From: Cladorhizidae sp. MBARI D1340-BT2
Lineage: Eukaryota; Porifera; Demospongiae; Poecilosclerida; Cladorhizidae
DNA: 64,000 bases
Assembly: GCA_028752905.1 (NCBI GenBank)
Contig: JAQNBH010000002.1
Span: 34,750,075 to 34,814,074 of the forward strand
Direction of reading: 5' to 3'
Made by a program: the position numbers and the translations under genes. Below the pieces are notes generated by a model. That model was given only the letters and a program-made list of their open reading frames with translations, did no database searches and was not told the origin of the DNA. Positions 1 through 11,432 of this stretch are shown piece by piece. The first letter of the stretch is position 1; each line of letters begins with the position of its first letter.

Positions 1-740
1 CCCACTGTAAATCAGATTGTCGCTTTGTTTTTAAATCATGTATATTTGTACCATGCATGCCATTTAGTATCACAAATTGAGTTTTCCATAATCAGGTGAA
101 TATTTCTAACTGTCAATGAATGTATTATGTATTTACACGTGCATTCATGCGAATATTTATTTTGGGAAAATTCCAAAATGTTGTTTTTAATTACGTTATT
201 TCTAATTATTTGTTGTATGTCAATGATTTAAAAAATTGACATACACTGTCTACAAGAACATACACTCTCTACAAGATATGTAAAAGATCTGTTCTTTGAT
301 CTTGATTCCTTGATTAGTAGTTACAGTACTAACAACATGTGGTTTGTTCTAGTTGATGCACACTAAACGAAGTCTACAGTATAGCTAGTGAACTGTTAGC
401 TGAAGGTGATGCTCTCTAAACTTTGATAGCTACTATTATATGGTAAGCTTATTTTCCACAATCTAGTTTATATAGTCTAGCTATCTGCTTATTCTTGATG
501 CTTAGTAGCATCATTTCCCCCAAAACTATGCTTAGCATAATCTACCATGGCCTAATCATTTGGGAATTGATGGTGATCAACATTATTTGTACTTGCAGGA
601 AGATCTACTTGTAGTCTAGACAGGTCCACCAGCACTGAACAGACAAGATGGATGTAGAATTCTACACAGCTCCTGTTGCCAAGAAAGCTAGGTAGGAGGA
701 ACCCATTAACCCTGTATTTTGCGCAAACTATTTTCAGCAA
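1..740. other. AT-rich DNA, no gene seen
   Basis: The stretch is AT-rich with scattered stops in all frames. The only open frame (minus, 552-740) has no recognisable motif and no splice or poly(A) context. I see no repeat structure in it. Confidence 0.5.
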
Positions 741-779
741 AGAACACAGCAGTCACTCCAGTTCTGACCAAGCTCTATA

Positions 780-3700
780 CAGTCTTTATTCTCAGCATGC
801 AGAAAAAGGAATGACTCGGCTGGTCTGTATCTTTTGGCCCAAGAATCTGATATAATTTCTGGAAAAATAGCATTCAGATATCATAGAGATTGCAGATCAA
901 CATATGTACGCCAAGTACACATCAGAAGAGCTATAGATGCAGTTGTTATCCCTGATTTGATTATGGTTGATGGTGGCAGTGGTAGTAAAGAGACCAGAAC
1001 CTAAATTTGAACCTCCAGTGTCCTCTGAGGACATTAAACTGCAGAATAATTCACCTGGTGTTGCACAAGCAAAGGCAGTTGAACTAGCCTATGTCCTTGC
1101 AAGGAGTGGCCTCTTCCCACCACAAATCTCATGAACAAAGTACTATGAAAGTTCCTCCATGGGGACAATTCCATGCAACTATGGAGTCAGAAATCTCGAC
1201 TTCTCTCTCAACTGTGGCTTTCAATCCAATATTAATGGCCAAACCAATGGACCCAACTGTGTACACAACCCTAAAGAAAGCGAAGGAAGCAGTTAATTCA
1301 CTGGGGTAGCAGCACATCCCCATCTTCTTTGACATGGGATTATTGACCAAGGCCTATGAAATTGCATGGGCTCAGCCTGATGACTTGGATGGCATCATAC
1401 CATGTGAAGGAGGAATGCACTTACTAATGTCTCAGTCTTCTCAGCTGTTGGGTACCTCTATGGAGATGCAGGCCTGAAGCAGCTACTTTTTGAATCTGTG
1501 GTGTATGCTCCCAGATGTTGTCTGGGAAAGATTTCGACAGAGCACTACATGGTCTTCAACTGGTGGATGAGGCATTGAACAAACAATTTCTGCTTCAGTT
1601 CAAAAGTTGGTGTGAGGAAAAAAATCACCTGATCCCAGATGAAGTCAGTCAAGTGTTCTCAGACATTTCAGAAGACATCCTGATGTCAGAAAGTTGTAAC
1701 ACAGCTCACAGAAGTCATCACAGGCAGGCTCAGCGAACTCATCAAGCTCTTTCGGGAGCATGGAAGATCTTCCTCCCCAACTTTCCAGTTTTGGCATGAT
1801 TTTTTGGTGAAAGTGATGACCCCACTTAAGGTGTTCCTGAGTACAACCAGAAATGGGCTCTGGCATGAGAATCAAGGAATAAAGACTAAGTTTCTACCTC
1901 TCTTGTTTGCAACTAATCGCACAAACTACTCTCGTTACCTCCCAGTCTCACTACTGATGATGAGCAGGCTACCAGCCGAGGTGGAGGCAGCATTTGAGCT
2001 TCGAGAGTTTGTAGCCAAGCTATCCCAGGGTAAGTTCAATGCTGTCTGGATGGACTACACTCTGGAGGCAACTGAAAACAAAGCGCTGAAAGGGACTGGA
2101 GGAATCATTGGTCTGACATTGCGAGGTCTCCTGCTCTAGCAAGATGGTTTCTTTCTCGTCCCGTGACAGCATAGTACTCCACAAAGTTCCTAGACGGCAT
2201 CTGCTTTGCAGGTCAGAAAAGCAAGAGCAAACAGCCTCACAAACACCATGCAGCTGGAAATGCTGCCAAGAAAAGGTGGAATGCAGATGTGGAGAAGATG
2301 GCATGTATGTTTGATAGAGCTTATGTTGATCCATTCGAACTATCTGCAGAATCCTCAGCACACCTAGTCAACTTAGCCACTGGAGCAGTTGCACCACTAC
2401 TGATTCAGGAGAGTGCCTTGTCCAAGGGAGCAACAATGGCAATTTTTTTTTTGCTGAGTGCTTCATAGTACCCGAAGGAGCAGATGTTCCCAAGAAGAGC
2501 CTGTATGATGCCATCCCAAGATCAACAATCAAGACTATGACAGACATGCATAGGAAAGTAAAAGTGTAGCAGCACAAGGATGGTACAATTAATGGTGAAG
2601 TGATGTATTTGAGGCTGCTTGCAGTCAATGCTAACAAGAAGGTGTCACTGAAATGAATCTTGTCATTCGAGAACTCTCCAGTGCCCCTGAGCTTATTCAC
2701 AGAGGATGGAAACATGATGACCTGTGCAAAATCAGAGTTCATGCACAAGCTTGAAGAGATGATACCTGGAGAGAAAAGGATGTCGATACAGATTGATGGG
2801 CATGCATCCATCCAGATGCTTGGTGTTCTAAATACAGTGGAGAAGGCAACTTTCAAGATTATGGCACAAAGGTTCCATTACCACATTCTTCAGAGCAGTA
2901 AGAACATTTCAGCCAGCAGTAGCAAGTACACATTGCCTTTGACAAGTACTCCAAGGATAGCATCAAAGCTCAAACCCGTACAAGGAGAGGTGAAGGACAA
3001 GGCCATGTCTACCATGTTAAAGGTGATTGACCCATGGAGAGAATAAGGCAAACTTGGCATGGTATTACACAGTATATATAACACATAAAATGCACCAGGG
3101 ATGCTGAAGGAAGAACAGACTGTCTTTGTCAGTGGTGGTCAAGAAGATCAAGCCTCTTCAATTACAAATGAAGAAGTGAAAGAAGTCAGTTCTTTGTGCT
3201 CCAACCAAGAGGAAGCAGACACAAGAATCATCCTCCATGCTGTAGCTGCAGCAGATAATGGCTGCAGCAGATAATGGGGCAAATACTATTGTGGTGCGCA
3301 GTCCTGACACCGATGTTTTTGTCCTCTTAATACACCACAGACCAGCAATAAAAGCCAAAGAGATTTTTTTTTTGACAGGCCGCATTTAAAGCATACACAA
3401 ACTCGCTACATACCTGACACCATCTATGGTGCACTCAGAGCATCGGACGATTCTGCTGTCAGTCTACTGCCTAACCGGGTGTGATACAGTGAGTACTTTT
3501 TTCGGCCATGGAAAGTGCACTGCCTTTAGGATACTGATGCAGAAAGCTGACCAGTTCCAGCTTCTTGCTTTGCTATGATCTGATGAGGAATGCATTTCAA
3601 AGGAGGTGGAAATGGCACCCACAACGTTTGTTGGCAACATGTATGGCAAGACAAACTGCACATCACTGAATGCCCTGAGGTGTCAGAAGGCTGGAAATGG

Positions 3701-4046
3701 AAACATCCAGGGTAAGAAACTACCACCAACTGAAGACGCTGCACCTCCTTCATTCTGCTTATCAGCTGCTTATATGGAGACAAGCTGTTAATCCATCTGC
3801 AATCCTTCCTGATGCAACACTGTCTCCAGCCTCAAATGATGAGTCAGCCGCCAGCTGCTCCAGAGTTGCTGAACAAGACTGTCGGCCAGAAGCTTGTGCA
3901 GACGAGTGTTCTTGCTTGGAGAATGGCCAACAATGCACAGCAGCATGCATCTGCGAAGCTTCGGTGGATGGAGAGGATGGACTGTGTGGTAATCCTCTTA
4001 CTCTCTCTGTATTTTACAATGATACTTCTGACTCTGATGTAGACTA
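780..4046 (+). pseudogene. Decayed copy of a repetitive invertebrate ORF family (PIN-like core plus CXC tail)
   Basis: Coding-like segments follow one another on the plus strand but jump between frames and contain stops. The order is a Cys/His-rich N-terminal piece (about 850-930), a middle region (1091-2139), a piece at 2660-3046, an EADTRIILHA motif followed by SPDTDVFVLL (about 3205-3330), a TGCDT...FFGHGKCTAF segment (about 3475-3535), and a C-terminal ORF (3697-4047) with a CADECSCLENGQQCTAACIC cysteine cluster like CXC domains. I recognise this order from repetitive, mostly intronless ORFs in cnidarian, echinoderm and sponge genomes whose function is not established to my knowledge. The acidic EAD and DTD spacing resembles the PIN/FEN nuclease fold, which is inference. 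A short duplication at 3248-3279 disrupts the core. It is clearly a dead copy. Confidence 0.6.
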
Positions 4047-4047
4047 G

Positions 4048-4378
4048 ACAAAATGCTAGCTCATGGCATTCATATAAAAAATTTATGATCTTTACAAAAT
4101 GAAGAGGTTATACAAATAGAAATTGTACGTAGTATACTTACGATCATTTAATTGGTCATTTAATTGAGGTAAATAAGCATTTTTTTAACCTTAGAAAGGA
4201 GTAACTGGTTTATTTCATTTTCTCCAATAATTTTATCTTCTAAACTAGTCCCAAAACCACCAGTATTTCAAGCCAAAATGGTCTTTGGAATATGCTAGAA
4301 CCAAAAATGGATTTTCTCCAAACGCCCCAACTTCCAGCAATGTCATCATGCATTTTAATAATCACCAATGATGGGTCT
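4048..4378. other. Spacer, nothing recognised
   Basis: AT-rich DNA between the decayed ORF family copy and the LTR element remnant. I see no open frame, repeat or signal. Confidence 0.5.
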
Positions 4379-5157
4379 TTAAATCTGACCACAAGAGAAA
4401 AACGTGGTACTGCTGGTTTGGGTACCGCCCTCTTTTGGTGGTCTCTGCTGTAAGTGCTCAGTAAGGGCGGGCCTCATTTTGTTGTGGCTAAAGTGACCAG
4501 CCACCAACCCTCTGTGACTAAGGTCCAACAAGTGATACCTTCTTTGTTTGGGCACCACTACCCTTACCAGTTCCCTGCCAAGATTGGTAGCCTTCACGTG
4601 AATTAACACGCCATTGTCCATGCAGTACCCTTCTTCGCCTTCCTCCAACAGTCCTTCAGTGATCCATCTCTCTGCTGCTGGGCTACCAGGCTGGGTACCC
4701 CCCCCCCCCCCCTGCTGTTACCCAGTGGAGGGGTAGGCAACCATGTACTAATATCAAATCAACCCATCCAGTTAAATCACTTGCCAACATCTCTACTTGG
4801 TGCTCACCTTGCTGCAATGTAGAAATCCTCCTCCTCCTCGTAGGTCTTGCGGATATCCACACATATCCAACTATTGCACCTCCCTCATCCCCGGCAAGAC
4901 TATCTTCCTCTTCTAAGTCCAAAGGCTCCAACAATTTAGCTTCCTCTTCCGAGTCCGAAGGCTCCAACCCCTTTGCTTCCTCTCCATTTCCTTTCTCGAC
5001 CACTATTCCATCTTCGTCTTCTGTGCTTGCGGATGCTTCTCCCTCCATAGGAAGGCTGGCACTGGAGATGCTAACCGACCCTGACTGTGCCTCTTTAGGT
5101 GTTGACACCTTACCTAATGGCATTAAGGTGGCACCTGAATTGACAGTTGCTTCGTTG
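4379..5157 (-). pseudogene. Ty3-type LTR element remnant: acidic linker and integrase zinc-finger region
   Basis: The minus strand carries an acidic, Glu/Ser-rich linker (about 5157-4720) and then the N-terminal HHCC region of a Ty3-class integrase, including the typical leader QQQRDGSLKDCW (about 4680-4645) and LSHRGLVAGHFSHNKM (about 4515-4465). A run of 13 G on the minus strand (4699-4711) and a frame change near 4650 break it. Directly upstream on the same strand, beyond the inserted LINE, lie the gag zinc knuckle and protease of what appears to be the same element (9300-10120). The integrase therefore follows protease and linker with no reverse transcriptase between, as in the better-preserved copy at 48.9-54.2 kb. 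The copy is incomplete: catalytic integrase, RT and RNase H are absent. Confidence 0.7.
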
Positions 5158-5325
5158 CCTTTTTTTATTTTTTTATATATTTTTTTAATAAAAATTTTAT
5201 GCAAATACATGTACAGTGTAATGCAATGGGTACACAATAGCAATATGCTAATCGTGTGTGAACCCATAATTAATGTGGTACAATAAAGTAATAACAACAG
5301 TAACTATATATAATTATACTATGAT

Positions 5326-8121
5326 TTAGACAACAAATCTACGTTTAAAGGAAAAAAGGCTACTAGCACAGGCTTGGCTCTCTTCAAGTCTGTTCCAAGC
5401 CACAATACTGCTTGGTACAAATGAGTGGTAAAGGTGATTAGTACGAGCAAATGGTTGAAAAATAGTATCAGTTCTTGCAAGCCTTCCCGAGTATGCTGAG
5501 TGGAATTCAAAAACATGTTCTGGAAAATAGCAGAGTCCATGTACAATTTTATAAATGGTTGCAAGTTTGAGGTTCAGTCTCCTTTCATTCAGTTTTGGAA
5601 TATGGACAATGTTTAGAAGTTCCTCATAACTCAAGTCCCACCGACGAGTTACCATCTTAAGTGCAAACTTCTGGACCGATTCCAATTTACTTATATCCTT
5701 CTGCATATATGGATCCCACATTTGCGCAGCATACTCAAGGTGAGGACGAACAAGACACACGTACAACTGTTTGAGAGTGCAAGGAGATGAGTTTTTGTAG
5801 AATTGTCTATACAGGAGTCCAAGAATCTTTTTAGCCTTGTTGCAGACTCTAGTGATATGATGAGACCATGTTAGATTGTTATTAATCAAAACACCTAAAT
5901 ACTTAAACTCTTCTGTCTCCTCTAGTATTTCTCCATTAAGGTAGAGTGTTTGAGTATTCATAGATGATCTCTTTCTGGAGAGTATCATGCATTTGCATTT
6001 CGCAGGATTCAATTGCAGAAAGTGGCCGGCTGACCACTCCTCAAGGGCTTCAATATCTGATTGCACAGCTAAAAGGTCATCAGGCTGCCGTAGAGGCCGG
6101 TAGAGAAGAACATCATCTGCATATAGGACAGTGTGGGATAAAGGTGACAATAAAATTTCAGAGATGTTGTTGATGTAAATAGAGAAAAGTAGAGGTCCCA
6201 ACACAGAGCCCTGAGGAACTCCCGAGGTAACTGCAACCTGAACAGAAAAGACACCATCCACTATAACTCTTTGTTTTCTCTGGGTTAGATAGCTAGTCAG
6301 CCACGCCAACAGGTTTGCATGTATGCCAATATCCTTCATTTTGCTTACTAATGGTGCATGTGGAATGCTGTCGAAGGCTTTTTTGTAGTCAAGGAATACT
6401 GCACATATATCCTTACCAGACTCCAAGTATTTGAGCCATTCATGCACTGTCGAAATTAAAGCAGTCACTGTAGAGCGGCCCGACCTGAACCCCCATTGAC
6501 TATCAGAAAGTGGACAATGCCTTTCCAGGTGGCAAGTTATGAGAGAGTGAACATGCTTCTCCAATACTTTACCCAAAATGCAAAGTAGTGAAATTGGTCG
6601 ATAGTTACTAGGTGAATGCTGATTTGACGACGACTTGGGAATAGGAACTACATAGGACATTTTCCAGGCGTCAGGAATCCTGCCTCGCATAATGCACAGG
6701 TTGAACATTTGAGTGATAGATGGTGCAATGCTCGCTGCTGTGCACTTCAACATCCTAGCTGAGATTCCATCAGGCCCATTCGCTTTTGATACATCCAGAC
6801 CTTGCAAAAGCTCACATATACTTTCCTCTTTACAAAGTAACTCCTCTGGTATAACATCAGAAAAAGGAATGCTTGAAGTCTCTAAGGGAGGACAAGTTGA
6901 GTTAAAACAATCTGAAAAGAATGAATTGAGCATTTCTGCCTTTTCCAAGCTAGTTGTAGCCTCAATCCCATTTTTATCAATCAGAGTTGGTATGGATGTT
7001 TGATTCTTCCTGAGATATTTAATTGCCCTCCAGAATTCTTTTGGACTCCTGGTGTCAATATTCTGAAAGAACTTCCATTTTGCAGTGCGTAGTTCGTGAG
7101 TAACCTTATTTCTAATGATTTTATATTTCGAGAGGTTACCCAACAGCTTTCCCTGTTTGTATGCAGCATTTCTTTTCCTGATGAGTCCAATTAGTCTTTT
7201 AGTGAGCCATGGGAGATTTTTGCGTTTTGGAAGTGTCTTTTGGGGGATACATTCATCCATTATAGACATAAACTGTAGGCTCCACTTTGACCAAGATTCA
7301 TTAACATCCTCTGAAAGTATAAAATTCCAGTCAACACTGTCAATTAGGGTATACGCCATTTCCCAATCCGCTCGATTGTAGGACCAGACAATACGACCCT
7401 CAGAATGATTTATACAGTTGTGCTGTGACGTTGGTTTCCATTTGTACTGCACAGAAATACCATTGTGATCTGAATTTGCAAGAGGTGGGATGACATGACA
7501 GAAATTTGTCAACACTGGATTTGATACATAAACCAAGTCAATAAGGCTTGTAGAGCCATTGTGATGAGTATGTGTTGGTTCAGTGACAACTTGAGTAAGG
7601 GAAAACAAGTAAGACAAAGACTCAAGTTTGGAATGGAAAGTATTTCGTAGCGAACACAGATTAATATTGAAATCACCTAATAGGATAAAATTAGATTTCT
7701 GTGGCACTGTGCACTCTTCTAGAAAGGTACAGAGTTGGTCAAGTAAGGATGATTTTGAAGAAGGTGGCCTATAGAACAAGGATATACATATTCTGCGTGT
7801 TTGATGTCTGATGACAACAGAGAGTAATTCTAAGTGCTCACAACTGGGTAACACAGTATAACTAAGATGTGTAGAAATATACATAAGGACACCTCCACCA
7901 TTACGATTTCTGTCCAGCCGCACCAACTGATAGCCAGGTATGTGCATTTCACAATCACTTACATCAGCGCACAACCATGACTCTGTGATACAGACGACAC
8001 TTGGAGAATAGGCTTTAACAATCAGCTGAAGTTCACTGAGCTTAGGAGGAAGGCTTCTTGCATTGTAATAAAGTATATTAATGATATTGTGATGACGAAA
8101 ATTATTAGAAGAACAGGGCAC
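5326..8121 (-). CDS. LINE ORF2: AP endonuclease plus reverse transcriptase (931 aa)
   Basis: This ORF nicks target DNA and copies the element RNA. The N-terminal half (about residues 12-225) is an APE-type endonuclease with YNARSL, ITESWL, LLGDFNIN and NSDHNGI motifs. The reverse transcriptase (about 470-740) shows VVPIPKS, NYRPISLL, QWGFRSGRST, LDYKKAFDSIPH, GVPQGSVLGPLLFSIYINN and the catalytic LYADDVLLY near residue 668. The C-terminal region (RPHLEYAAQMWDPYMQKDI and onward) is typical of CR1/L2/Rex-type LINEs, and I see no RNase H domain. Length is normal for the group and there is no stop or frameshift. The ORF starts about 90 bases after ORF1 ends. Clade placement is by eye and could be Rex1- or Daphne-like instead. 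Confidence 0.92.
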   Translation of the reverse strand: MPCSSNNFRHHNIINILYYNARSLPPKLSELQLIVKAYSPSVVCITESWLCADVSDCEMHIPGYQLVRLDRNRNGGGVLMYISTHLSYTVLPSCEHLELLSVVIRHQTRRICISLFYRPPSSKSSLLDQLCTFLEECTVPQKSNFILLGDFNINLCSLRNTFHSKLESLSYLFSLTQVVTEPTHTHHNGSTSLIDLVYVSNPVLTNFCHVIPPLANSDHNGISVQYKWKPTSQHNCINHSEGRIVWSYNRADWEMAYTLIDSVDWNFILSEDVNESWSKWSLQFMSIMDECIPQKTLPKRKNLPWLTKRLIGLIRKRNAAYKQGKLLGNLSKYKIIRNKVTHELRTAKWKFFQNIDTRSPKEFWRAIKYLRKNQTSIPTLIDKNGIEATTSLEKAEMLNSFFSDCFNSTCPPLETSSIPFSDVIPEELLCKEESICELLQGLDVSKANGPDGISARMLKCTAASIAPSITQMFNLCIMRGRIPDAWKMSYVVPIPKSSSNQHSPSNYRPISLLCILGKVLEKHVHSLITCHLERHCPLSDSQWGFRSGRSTVTALISTVHEWLKYLESGKDICAVFLDYKKAFDSIPHAPLVSKMKDIGIHANLLAWLTSYLTQRKQRVIVDGVFSVQVAVTSGVPQGSVLGPLLFSIYINNISEILLSPLSHTVLYADDVLLYRPLRQPDDLLAVQSDIEALEEWSAGHFLQLNPAKCKCMILSRKRSSMNTQTLYLNGEILEETEEFKYLGVLINNNLTWSHHITRVCNKAKKILGLLYRQFYKNSSPCTLKQLYVCLVRPHLEYAAQMWDPYMQKDISKLESVQKFALKMVTRRWDLSYEELLNIVHIPKLNERRLNLKLATIYKIVHGLCYFPEHVFEFHSAYSGRLARTDTIFQPFARTNHLYHSFVPSSIVAWNRLEESQACASSLFSFKRRFVV

Positions 8122-8211
8122 TGGATTAACAAGAGTGGGGTTAGCAGATGAATTATTATTATTTTTACTTGCACTTTCAGTACTTTCAGCTGCACATTCT
8201 GCAGTAGGTAG

Positions 8212-8958
8212 TCATATTGAGGATTGCAGGAGTGGTGGCTGCAACCATGACACATTATCCGCATTCCCAGCTGATATAACCTTTCCACGCGAGATTTTCC
8301 ACGCCCTGGATGTATCATCTGCTCTTCTTTGACGTAGCTCCTGACGAAGCTCATACTGAATCTTCCGTTCCTCTATAGTTAGATCAGGGGAGACAAACAC
8401 GTGATTCAAGGTCTGATGGGTCCTCAGTATCCTGCTCTTCTGCAGAAGCTCCCTTCTCTTCTCTTGGGTCAAGGTCACACGAAGTAGCTGTGTACCATCA
8501 CTTCTTGGCTTTCCTACTCGTTTTGTCTCAACTTTCACTCCATCTAGGTCCACTTCAACTGCTTGACCAATGGCCAATACAAATTCTCGATCATCTTCAA
8601 TGTCTGGTTTGGAGCCACTTACTATGATGTTGCTCTTCCGCTGATCTTGTTTATACTCCTCAGTTTTCAGATCCTTAGACAGCTTTGCCAAATTTAAATC
8701 CAATTTCACATCAGCAAAACTCTGTATAACTTTGTCATTGTTTCTTGGAAGATCCGAGAGCTTGGACATTGATTCCTCGAGTTGAGATAATTTTTCAGCG
8801 AGTAATTTGACCTCATTATCCTTCGCTGCAATAAGAGTAGATGCACAAAATGGACAAATGGCCCTCTTGCCCGAGGCATAGCCCTTCTTCGGGAGATTCA
8901 CACTCATCCAAATCCCACAACCCAAAGAACATTCAACTTCCCTGTTTTCTTGTACCAT
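8212..8958 (-). CDS. LINE ORF1: RNA-binding chaperone-like protein (248 aa)
   Basis: This is the first ORF of the LINE, expected to coat the element RNA. The N-terminus has a small cysteine motif (CSLGC at about residue 10 and CPFC at about 36), then a Lys/Glu-rich heptad-like stretch (about 50-110) that could form a coiled coil. The second half contains KSNIIVSG, TKRVGKPRSDGTQLLRVTL, RRELLQKSRILR and the conserved VFVSPDLTIEERK, as in ORF1 proteins of CR1/L2-type elements with an RRM-like domain followed by a C-terminal domain. The start codon is the first ATG after an AT-rich leader. Domain naming rests on motif resemblance. Confidence 0.8.
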   Translation of the reverse strand: MVQENREVECSLGCGIWMSVNLPKKGYASGKRAICPFCASTLIAAKDNEVKLLAEKLSQLEESMSKLSDLPRNNDKVIQSFADVKLDLNLAKLSKDLKTEEYKQDQRKSNIIVSGSKPDIEDDREFVLAIGQAVEVDLDGVKVETKRVGKPRSDGTQLLRVTLTQEKRRELLQKSRILRTHQTLNHVFVSPDLTIEERKIQYELRQELRQRRADDTSRAWKISRGKVISAGNADNVSWLQPPLLQSSI

Positions 8959-9299
8959 GTTTTTTAAAATTTATTATTCTTTTTTTTTTAGGGCTAGGAG
9001 GTTTGCCAAGCTGAGGATAAAATGGGGTGGGCAGGGACCTCTACTGATTCGTAGTTGGAAAGGACTCGAGTAGCAGTGTTTCAAAACTATTCCAAATAAT
9101 GCCTACTAACAATGAAAACTGGCTGCAAAACTTCAGCTACAAAAGTCTGGCAGAATCTAGCTAAGAATTAGCTAACAACAGATCAACAGCTAGCTAGCTA
9201 CGACTACACAAAATGAGCTATAGGACTCTCTAAAAAAAAACAGTCACCAACAGACGCGCGTTGACCTCGATAGCCTTCCCTTACCTGCTTTTGTTTGAC

Positions 9300-10120
9300 T
9301 TTACTCTGTGCTCTCACCTAGGTATGACTTCACTGCTCTCCTTTACCCAACACCCAGTTTCTCACAGCCTTGTGATCTGTCCCTAGTACTTGACATCTTT
9401 GTCTACAACAAAAACAGTGATTTGTTGGGCTATTCCATCTACTCGAACAGTTACCTCCGCTGTTCTCGACATTTCAACTGTCCCATTGGCCAACCTAGTA
9501 CTTTCTTTCCCTGTGTAGCTAACTTCTGCTATGTTACGGGCAGGGATGCTGACCGATTGGCCCCCGTGTCTAGCCATATTTTACATGACTTTCCCTCTAT
9601 TTTACCCTGCCTATACAATTCCGTGAGAGCTTCAGACTCCTCCCCACTAGATTGAATGCTACTGAGTTTGTTCTTTAACTTGGGACAATTCCTTCTGTAA
9701 TGCTCCGGCACTTTACAACAATGACAAGTAAAACTGGGGGTTGAACCATTGGCTCCCTGGTTTCCACAGGCCACTACCTTTGACCCACCCCCAAGCCAGC
9801 AAGATCAACCCATCTTTACCCTACTTAGGAACCCACATGTATCCATAGTTGTGGTAGGCTCCTGGGGTCTCTTCATGGTTTTCCAGTGCTGATCTTCTCT
9901 CGCAGCATTCGGGTCCTTGCTGTGAAGGGTCTGGATTCTCAGCTGGCCTCTAATTCTGCTACAAGCTGATACACTGTCGGAGTGTCCTTGTCTCGTAGTC
10001 CGTAGCTAACCTCGGCTGAATAGTGGAGTGTTACTACTCCCAGAAACAACGAAGTCTTTTTGCGATGAGAAGTCTTTTGACAATCGCTGAATGTCTCTGA
10101 CTATAGGCGCCAAAAAACTT
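9300..10120 (-). pseudogene. Ty3-type LTR element remnant: gag C-terminus, zinc knuckle and protease
   Basis: On the minus strand a frame-shifted gag tail (about 10120-9790) leads into an ORF (9774-9529) with a CCHC knuckle (CHCCKVPEHYRRNC) and the aspartic protease start KIWLDTGANRS. The protease continues in another frame at 9577-9383. After it come GTD and RAQSK motifs that match the protease end and TTRAQ linker of the element at 48.9 kb. The LINE interrupts just after this, and the Ty3-type sequence resumes at 5157. The 5' LTR is not seen; a Merlin transposon begins about 50 bases upstream. Confidence 0.7.
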
Positions 10121-10170
10121 CGGGATCAATTCACATACACGGCCAGTAGGCAAATAAATTAGTGTGCGTG

Positions 10171-10229
10171 AAAAATAAATAATTAACTGAAAGCATAGCA
10201 TGGCAACAACACAACCAGGTGTTAATGAG
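10171..10229 (+). repeat. Merlin left inverted repeat
   Basis: It reads as the reverse complement of 11745-11803 with only a few mismatches and shares the core AAAGCATAGCATGGCAACAA. Confidence 0.8.
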
Positions 10230-10265
10230 ACCTAATTAATGGCCCATCTATTTTATTTATATCAT

Positions 10266-11215
10266 TCATACAGGGTATTGCTGACTTATATATAACATTA
10301 TATTATTAAATGCCATGTGTTTTGACTGTCCAAGCCGCTCTCGCCACATGAATTCATCCAGGTAGCTTCCAGTCTGATGTGCATGGCATCCTTTCATCCT
10401 CTTCAGTTTGGTCTTTACCCTATTCCAATAAGACTCGATGTTTTGTGTACCGACCCAGGGTCTACAAAATGCAGTGAATGGTTTACAGGCTAGAGACACC
10501 AGCAAGCGATCCAACTTGGCTATAAGCCCTCCACTGGTCTGAGTGGATGACTGTGTTGGGTGCAATATGGGCTTGTATGATGGGCAGTAGGGTGGCCGCA
10601 TCTCTTTTCGCCACTTCCTGCATGAAGCCCAAGGCTGGTGAGGTGGAGATGTCGACCATTCCGAACACCCAGACTTCTTGGGCTGGAGTCTGCCTCTGTC
10701 GTGCTGTATGTTAGATTAGGTAAAGTAAGATAATGGGATCCAGATAAGGTAAAATAAGACAAGGTAAAGTAAGTAGGTTTCTAAATATACTATAAATATA
10801 CTATATCTGTCTATAAACCTTTGGTTTGTGTCGGAAGAGCGGTTCATCTATTTGCACCACCCCTTCAAGCACAATTGGCGCTTGCAATAGTTTAGTTGAA
10901 CAAACTTCCCTCAGCCACTGGTAGATATCTACCCCTCTTTGTGGACTGATGCCAGCATCTCTGCTTGCCTCGCATACAGGATACTCCCGAGACCACAGAT
11001 ACATTATCAGGACCCACTGCTTGAGCTTTAATCTATTATAGAACCAAGAAACACAGCATATGACAAGGGCATTGACAGTGGCTATATAATTGCTAACTTT
11101 GATTTCGACTTCCTGCTCTTATACTGGTCCTGGTTGAACATGCCGGGCATCTCCGCAATAGCCATCTGAAATGTCTTCTCTTCTGACCTCCCTCATGGCA
11201 ACCCTGGCAGTACAC
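10266..11215 (-). pseudogene. Merlin transposase (IS1595/ISXO2-type DDE), frameshifted
   Basis: The transposase would cut and paste the element between its inverted repeats. On the minus strand, pieces in order are MREVRREDISDGY (about 11190-11150), LKQWVLIMYLWSREYPVCEA (about 11025-10970) and DIYQWLREVCSTKLL. The first catalytic Asp is in VQIDEPLFRHKPK (about 10850-10810). Further on are VFGMVD, RDAATLLPIIQAHIAP and IHSDQWRAY with the second Asp (about 10550-10525). The last block is TQNIESYWNRVKTKLKRMKG, then SYLDEFMWRERLG and a terminal FNNI...ISQQYPV. Frame changes between these pieces and an insertion of non-coding sequence (about 10680-10800) make it non-functional. The eukaryotic context and inverted repeats argue against bacterial contamination. 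Confidence 0.82.
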
Positions 11216-11432
11216 CTTTAGAAAAAAATGGTGTGTCAAGACTATAGCTAACATCATTACACCTACCAGCAGACTTATTTTATGTATTAATATATTTAGC
11301 TACAGAATATAGAATATAGAATATACTGTTAGCAACACACTTTGAGCAATCAGCAGATGAACATAGGAGTCCTTTGCCCCTAAGGTAGGTCATCAACGTT
11401 TCCGCATTCCGAAATACAATCTCTCCTATTTT

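Larger units (their letters stand above)
5158..9290 (-). mobile_element. Full-length CR1/L2-like non-LTR retrotransposon (LINE)
   Basis: Two open frames in the expected order on the minus strand (ORF1 8958-8212, ORF2 8121-5326) are followed by an AT-rich 3' UTR ending in an A-rich tail at about 5200-5158. The element splits an older minus-strand LTR element, with gag-protease on one side and the integrase region on the other. The 5' edge (about 9240-9290) is approximate and I could not identify a convincing target-site duplication. Two uninterrupted ORFs suggest a recent insertion. Confidence 0.8.

Noticed and set aside
10266..11215. Bacterial contamination suggested by the IS1595-like transposase
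   Set aside because: It is flanked by inverted repeats in AT-rich animal DNA, is decayed, and has a related fragment at 24.6 kb.
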